Below, one piece after another: positions 52,619 through 55,855 of a DNA stretch of 55,855 bases. The stretch's first letter is position 1. Every line of letters begins with the position of its first letter. This DNA comes from Candidatus Gastranaerophilales bacterium (GTDB lineage: Bacteria; Cyanobacteriota; Vampirovibrionia; Gastranaerophilales; Gastranaerophilaceae). The stretch covers positions 1 to 55,855 of the forward strand of contig CANQAV010000014.1 in assembly GCA_947589425.1 (NCBI GenBank), written 5' to 3'. A program made the position numbers and the translations under genes. Below the pieces are notes generated by a model. The model saw nothing but the letters and a program-made list of their open reading frames with translations, made no database searches and was not told the DNA's origin.

Positions 52619-53664
52619 TGCTTGATGAAAACATAAAACAAAATATAAAAAAATGTACAAGATGCGCAATCTGCACCCAAAATTGCCCCATATACGAAAT
52701 TAAAAAAGATGAGAATAATTGCGCAAGAGGTTTAATTTGCAAATTAAACGGATATGAACAAGGAATGTTATCGGAAGATGAGATAAAAAAAGATTTTAAA
52801 ATCTGTCTTATGTGCTCAAAATGTGAGAATAACTGTCCTTCAAAGATTAAAACCACAAAAATTTTCGGCTATAAAAATGCGAAATTTTATCCTTCAAAAA
52901 TTAACCAGAAGCTATTTCTATGGCTTAAACTGCTTCCTTTAAAGATTGTTTATTTTCTAAATCTTTTTAAAATTTCAAAGAAAACGAAACAAAATCAAAA
53001 CAGTATTTTTTATTTTAAAGGATGCGTTAATAAAGCACAGCATAAAACAACGTTTTTGGATAAGATGTTTTATAATCCGGATTTTTCATGCTGTGCCCTG
53101 CCTTATCTTGCGGGCGGGGATATTGAAAGCTATGAAAAAGCCCGGACAAGAAATGTTGAATTGATAAAATCATCTTCCCTTACCGTTTTTGATTGTGCAA
53201 GCTGTTTTAATACCGTAAAAGAATATGAAGAGCTTGATGAAATAAATAAGAAAAAGCTTGTTTTTTTCTATGATTTGCTTTCGGATAAAAAATTTAAACT
53301 GAAAGAAAAATCAAAATATAAGAATAAGACGGTTGTTTTTCATAAACCTTGCCATATAACTTTGGAAGAATATCGGCAAATAAAAGAATTTTTAAAAAAA
53401 ATTGAAGGGATAAATTTTAAAGAACTTGAAAACCCTGATACATGCTGTGGTTTCGGGGGAAGCTATTTTGTTTTTCATCCTTTAATATCAACTAAAATTG
53501 CTCTTAAAAAAGCAAAAACAATTAAAGATGCAAAAGCTGATTTGATTTTGACTCTTTGTCCTTCCTGCACTCTTGGTTTAAGGTATAATCAGATTGTATC
53601 TTTAAATTTTAAAAAGACGCTTGAATTAAGAGATTTTATAGAACAGGAATTGATTGAAACATAA
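52618..53664 (+). CDS. Fe-S/CCG-domain oxidoreductase subunit (GlcF/LutA-like)
   Basis: A 348-residue cytoplasmic iron-sulfur protein. Two [4Fe-4S] motifs, CTRCAICTQNCP (about 13-24) and CLMCSKCENNCP (about 62-73), are followed by two CCG-type cysteine-rich domains (CALPYLAGGDIES with a preceding CC, and CHITLEEYRQ...CCGFGGSYFVFHP, near 245-285). The layout matches GlcF, LutA and heterodisulfide-reductase-type subunits that pass electrons from a flavin dehydrogenase. No FAD-dependent partner gene is next to it; the partner is unknown. It is translationally coupled to rsmI and ends before a strong terminator. Confidence 0.82.
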   Translation: MLDENIKQNIKKCTRCAICTQNCPIYEIKKDENNCARGLICKLNGYEQGMLSEDEIKKDFKICLMCSKCENNCPSKIKTTKIFGYKNAKFYPSKINQKLFLWLKLLPLKIVYFLNLFKISKKTKQNQNSIFYFKGCVNKAQHKTTFLDKMFYNPDFSCCALPYLAGGDIESYEKARTRNVELIKSSSLTVFDCASCFNTVKEYEELDEINKKKLVFFYDLLSDKKFKLKEKSKYKNKTVVFHKPCHITLEEYRQIKEFLKKIEGINFKELENPDTCCGFGGSYFVFHPLISTKIALKKAKTIKDAKADLILTLCPSCTLGLRYNQIVSLNFKKTLELRDFIEQELIET

Positions 53665-53697
53665 AAACCCGAGGAATTATTCCTCGGGTTTTTATTT
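53663..53697. terminator. bidirectional rho-independent terminator
   Basis: A 14-bp stem AAAAACCCGAGGAA / TTCCTCGGGTTTTT with a 3-nt loop and T-runs in both directions. It lies between the Fe-S gene and tuf, which are convergent. Confidence 0.95.
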
Positions 53698-53712
53698 ATA
53701 TTGTAAATTAAA

Positions 53713-54921
53713 TTATTCGATAATTTTATCTACAACGCCGGCACCAACTGTTCTTCCGCCTTCACGGATAGCGAATTTCATACCTTGTTCAATAGCAACA
53801 GGAGTAATTAATTCAACTTCCATTACAACGTTATCGCCGGGCATTACCATCTCGCCGTCGAATTTGATTGAGCCGGTTACGTCAGTTGTTCTGATATAAA
53901 ACTGAGGTCTGTATCCGGGGAAGAAAGGAGTATGACGTCCGCCTTCTTCTTTTTTCAATACATAAACGTTAGCCGTGAATTTTTTGTGAGGTGTGATTGT
54001 TCCGGGTTTAGCCAAAACTTGACCGCGTTGGATTTCAGTTTTATCAATACCACGTAATAATGCACCGATGTTGTCGCCTGCTTGACCTTGGTCAAGAGAT
54101 TTTCTAAACATTTCAACACCTGTTACGGTAGTTTTCTTAGTTTCGCCTAAGCCAACGAGTTCAACTTCGTCGCCTACTTTAACAACACCACGTTCTACAC
54201 GGCCTGTAGCAACAGTACCACGACCCGTGATAGAGAATACGTCTTCAACAGGCATTAAGAACGGTTTGTCTAAATCACGAACAGGTTCGGGGAAGTATGA
54301 ATCGATTGCATCCATAAGTTCCCAAATTTTATCAACCCATTCATCTTCGCCTCTTGCAACTTTAGGATTAGCTTGAACAGCTTCTAAAGCTTTAAGAGCT
54401 GAGCCTCTGATGAAAGGAATGTTGTCGCCGTCAAATTCGTATGAAGTTAACAATTCTCTAACTTCCATTTCAACAAGGTCTAATAATTCAGGGTCATCAA
54501 CCATGTCGCATTTGTTTAAGAATACAACGATATTAGGAACACCAACCTGACGAGCAAGCAAAATGTGTTCTTTAGTCTGAGGCATAGCACCATCTGTTGC
54601 TGCAACTACAAGAATTGCACCATCCATTTGAGCGGCACCGGTAATCATGTTTTTAACGTAGTCAGCGTGTCCGGGGCAGTCAACGTGTGCATAGTGGCGA
54701 GTTGCCGTTTCATATTCAACGTGAGCTGTAGAAATCGTGATACCACGTGCCTTTTCTTCAGGAGCAGCATCGATTTCATCAAATTTTTTAGCTTCAGCTT
54801 GACCTGCTGCAGCCATACAACCTGTGATAGCGGCAGTTAATGTTGTTTTACCGTGGTCTACGTGACCGATAGTACCAACGTTAACATGCGGCTTGGTTCT
54901 TTCGTATTTTTCTCTAGCCAT
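53713..54921 (-). CDS. tuf: elongation factor Tu
   Basis: A 402-residue EF-Tu that delivers aminoacyl-tRNA to the ribosome. [21 protein letters not shown]1 GHVDHGKT (about 19-26), EKARGITI (switch I), DCPGHADY (G3), NKCD (G4), and C-terminal [19 protein letters not shown] and [10 protein letters not shown] are near-universal. An AAGGAG ribosome site is perfect. Codon use is visibly more G/C-rich than neighbouring genes, as expected for high expression. Upstream on the same strand are a repeat-rich spacer and tRNA-Tyr, -Thr and -Thr, the order seen in E. coli-type tRNA-tufB operons. Confidence 0.99.
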   Translation of the reverse strand: MAREKYERTKPHVNVGTIGHVDHGKTTLTAAITGCMAAAGQAEAKKFDEIDAAPEEKARGITISTAHVEYETATRHYAHVDCPGHADYVKNMITGAAQMDGAILVVAATDGAMPQTKEHILLARQVGVPNIVVFLNKCDMVDDPELLDLVEMEVRELLTSYEFDGDNIPFIRGSALKALEAVQANPKVARGEDEWVDKIWELMDAIDSYFPEPVRDLDKPFLMPVEDVFSITGRGTVATGRVERGVVKVGDEVELVGLGETKKTTVTGVEMFRKSLDQGQAGDNIGALLRGIDKTEIQRGQVLAKPGTITPHKKFTANVYVLKKEEGGRHTPFFPGYRPQFYIRTTDVTGSIKFDGEMVMPGDNVVMEVELITPVAIEQGMKFAIREGGRTVGAGVVDKIIE

Positions 54922-55023
54922 AGGTTAAATCTCCTTCTTTCTTATTTTATATTTTGTAATTTTCGTGATTGATTTTTGTTTTTATTTTTAGATTTTACGT
55001 GTCTGCCCTTGGGTTAGCGCATT

Positions 55024-55064
55024 TTGCTCCTGTGGAGTTTGCTTTCACAAACTCTTACGTCGCC
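55024..55064. repeat. degenerate partial copy of the 144-bp repeat
   Basis: TTGCTCCTGTGG (55024-55035) and TACGTCGCC (55056-55064) are shared in order with the full repeat copies, but the intervening bases differ. Confidence 0.5.
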
Positions 55065-55150
55065 TTGGTAAGGTTTCCGCACAAGCCCGCCAAGCTTCTC
55101 GCTTGTCGTGCGTGTGCTTCACACACCTTTGCCCACATCTTCGTTCAGCA

Positions 55151-55167
55151 AGAGCGTCCAACGCTCT
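55151..55167. repeat. hairpin upstream of the direct repeats
   Basis: AGAGCGT (55151-55157) and ACGCTCT (55161-55167), a perfect 7-bp stem with a 3-nt loop. Confidence 0.6.
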
Positions 55168-55184
55168 AGCTTCACTCGATTTGG

Positions 55185-55328
55185 GATTGCTCCTGTGGGT
55201 ATCTCGTTAAAACTCGCTTCGCATACGCTGTCACTCGTTTAACTCGATTATCCTACGTCGCCATAGAACGGACTTCGCAACAGCCCATCGATGCCCAACG
55301 CATCGCTGTGCAGTTGCTTCGCACACTT
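55185..55328. repeat. 144-bp direct repeat, copy 1
   Basis: Identical base for base to 55385-55528. It is markedly richer in G and C than the rest of the window and contains a CGATGC/GCATCG hairpin (55289-55305). No convincing reading frame. It lies between tRNA-Tyr and tuf. Confidence 0.95.
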
Positions 55329-55349
55329 AGCTTTTATCTTCGCTTGTTA

Positions 55350-55367
55350 AGTGCGCACAAGCGCACT
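55350..55367. repeat. hairpin in the unique segment between the repeats
   Basis: AGTGCGC (55350-55356) and GCGCACT (55361-55367), 4-nt loop. It is in the 56-bp segment that separates the two 144-bp copies. Confidence 0.65.
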
Positions 55368-55384
55368 AAACTTGCTCGATAAAA

Positions 55385-55528
55385 GATTGCTCCTGTGGGT
55401 ATCTCGTTAAAACTCGCTTCGCATACGCTGTCACTCGTTTAACTCGATTATCCTACGTCGCCATAGAACGGACTTCGCAACAGCCCATCGATGCCCAACG
55501 CATCGCTGTGCAGTTGCTTCGCACACTT
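55385..55528. repeat. 144-bp direct repeat, copy 2
   Basis: An exact copy of 55185-55328 at a distance of exactly 200 bp. Its right edge is 11 bp from the 3' end of tRNA-Tyr. Confidence 0.95.
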
Positions 55529-55538
55529 TATAAAGATT

Positions 55539-55621
55539 TGGGCAGAGGTGGATTCGAACCACCGTAGTCGATTGACGGCAGATTTACAGTCTGCTCCCTT
55601 TAGCCACTCGGGCATCTACCC
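55539..55621 (-). tRNA. tRNA-Tyr (GTA)
   Basis: A long-variable-arm tRNA on the minus strand. The acceptor GGGTAGA pairs with TCTGCCC (one A-G-type mismatch in the stem), the discriminator is A, and the anticodon loop CTGTAAA gives GTA. The T-arm is GGTGGTTCGAATCCACC. It is the last tRNA before tuf. Confidence 0.94.
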
Positions 55622-55668
55622 AAAGAATTTTGTATATTTATTCAATTTTCAAATTACGATTTTTAAAT

Positions 55669-55740
55669 TGCCCTTGATGAGATTTGAACTCACGGCCTCT
55701 CCCTTACCAAGGGAGTGCGCTACCCCTGCGCCACAAGGGC
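55669..55740 (-). tRNA. tRNA-Thr (GGT)
   Basis: On the minus strand the acceptor GCCCTTG pairs with CAAGGGC, the discriminator is A and the anticodon arm CTCCC-TTGGTAA-GGGAG gives GGT. The T-arm has GTTCAAATC. Confidence 0.95.
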
Positions 55741-55778
55741 AGATTACTATAAACTTTACAAGGTACAATTTTAAAAAA

Positions 55779-55850
55779 AGCCGATGATGGGACTCGAACC
55801 CGCAACCTACGGTTTACAAAACCGTTGCTCTACCATTGAGCTACATCGGC
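55779..55850 (-). tRNA. tRNA-Thr (TGT)
   Basis: On the minus strand the acceptor GCCGATG pairs with CATCGGC, the discriminator is T and the anticodon arm ACGGT-TTTGTAA-ACCGT gives TGT. The T-loop is GGTTCGAGTCC. It is the first gene of the tRNA-tuf run visible before the window ends. Confidence 0.94.
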
Positions 55851-55855
55851 ATTTT

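Noticed and set aside
54969-55169. Open frame of 66 residues within the repeat region
   Set aside because: No ribosome site and no recognisable protein features; it arises because the GC-richer repeats have few stops.
55185-55528. CRISPR array
   Set aside because: Only two copies, and the repeat is 144 bp with a 56-bp spacer; no cas genes in the window.
55491-55787. Open frame of 98 residues on the plus strand
   Set aside because: It runs antisense through tRNA-Tyr and tRNA-Thr(GGT) and has no family similarity; a shadow of the tRNAs.

Overview
The window is an AT-rich, densely packed chromosomal segment of a diderm bacterium. It combines lipopolysaccharide genes (Kdo transferase WaaA, LptB and two LptF/LptG permeases) with SepF, a division protein of Cyanobacteria and Gram-positives. 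It also has LL-diaminopimelate aminotransferase, a probable DUF1822-family protein, a long cyanobacterial-style NusB, a PilT ATPase and a peroxide-protective rubrerythrin. My best guess is a non-photosynthetic cyanobacterial relative (Melainabacteria/Vampirovibrionia, e.g. Gastranaerophilales). This is inferred from gene content, not from a marker phylogeny. No phage, CRISPR array or intact insertion sequence is visible.

Layout. 1-330: possible IS-like remnant and tRNA-Asn. 525-1490: ytxH / DUF948-like / ytxH operon. 1536-4835 (minus): pilT, a zinc-ribbon protein and recO. 4925-7409: bioF-bioG-bioC. 7412-9155: an unknown acidic protein, an XRE regulator and a secreted nuclease. 9139-12182 (minus): waaA and a U32-family protein, divergent from an alpha-oxoamine synthase (12292-13560). 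13636-14789 (minus): yggS-sepF. 15042-16325: dCMP deaminase and a VWA protein. 16322-18251 (minus): tyrA and an LptF/G permease. 18334-20391: aconitase-type small subunit, NAD-isocitrate dehydrogenase and rubrerythrin. 20468-23886: cysE, divergent bioB/bioD and a PAD-like enzyme. 23915-26867 (minus): a DUF1822/TonB-C protein, dapL and tRNA-Gly. 27004-33255: glyS, nusB, ftsY, comEC. 33347-38190: a DAACS transporter, a hydroxyacid dehydrogenase, deoC, a small protein and an ACT/DUF711 pair. 38197-46836 (minus): Bax-inhibitor protein, recJ, E1-like/formyltransferase pair, lptB-lptF/G-phosphodiester glycosidase-pilin-like cluster, and a small membrane protein. 46898-53664: coaE, lplA, a small LSm-like protein, a sensorless histidine kinase, purA, cysS, rsmI and a CCG-domain Fe-S protein. 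53713-55850 (minus): tRNA-Thr(TGT)-Thr(GGT)-Tyr(GTA), a repeat-rich spacer and tuf.

How the genes work together. Biotin synthesis is split in two loci: bioF-bioG-bioC makes pimeloyl-ACP and condenses it, and bioB/bioD finishes the ring. bioA is not in the window. Envelope functions (Kdo transfer, LPS export, a periplasmic glycosidase, secreted VWA and nuclease proteins) are spread over several short operons. DNA uptake and repair are represented by comEC, pilT, recO and recJ.

The observation I rate highest is regulatory. About ten operon-leading genes have a -10-like hexamer ending only 6-8 nt before the start codon and no Shine-Dalgarno sequence. This suggests that leaderless transcription is common here. 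Genes inside operons, and very highly expressed genes such as tuf, keep strong AAGGAG-type sites. Second is an exact 144-bp direct repeat (200-bp period) with hairpins between tRNA-Tyr and tuf.
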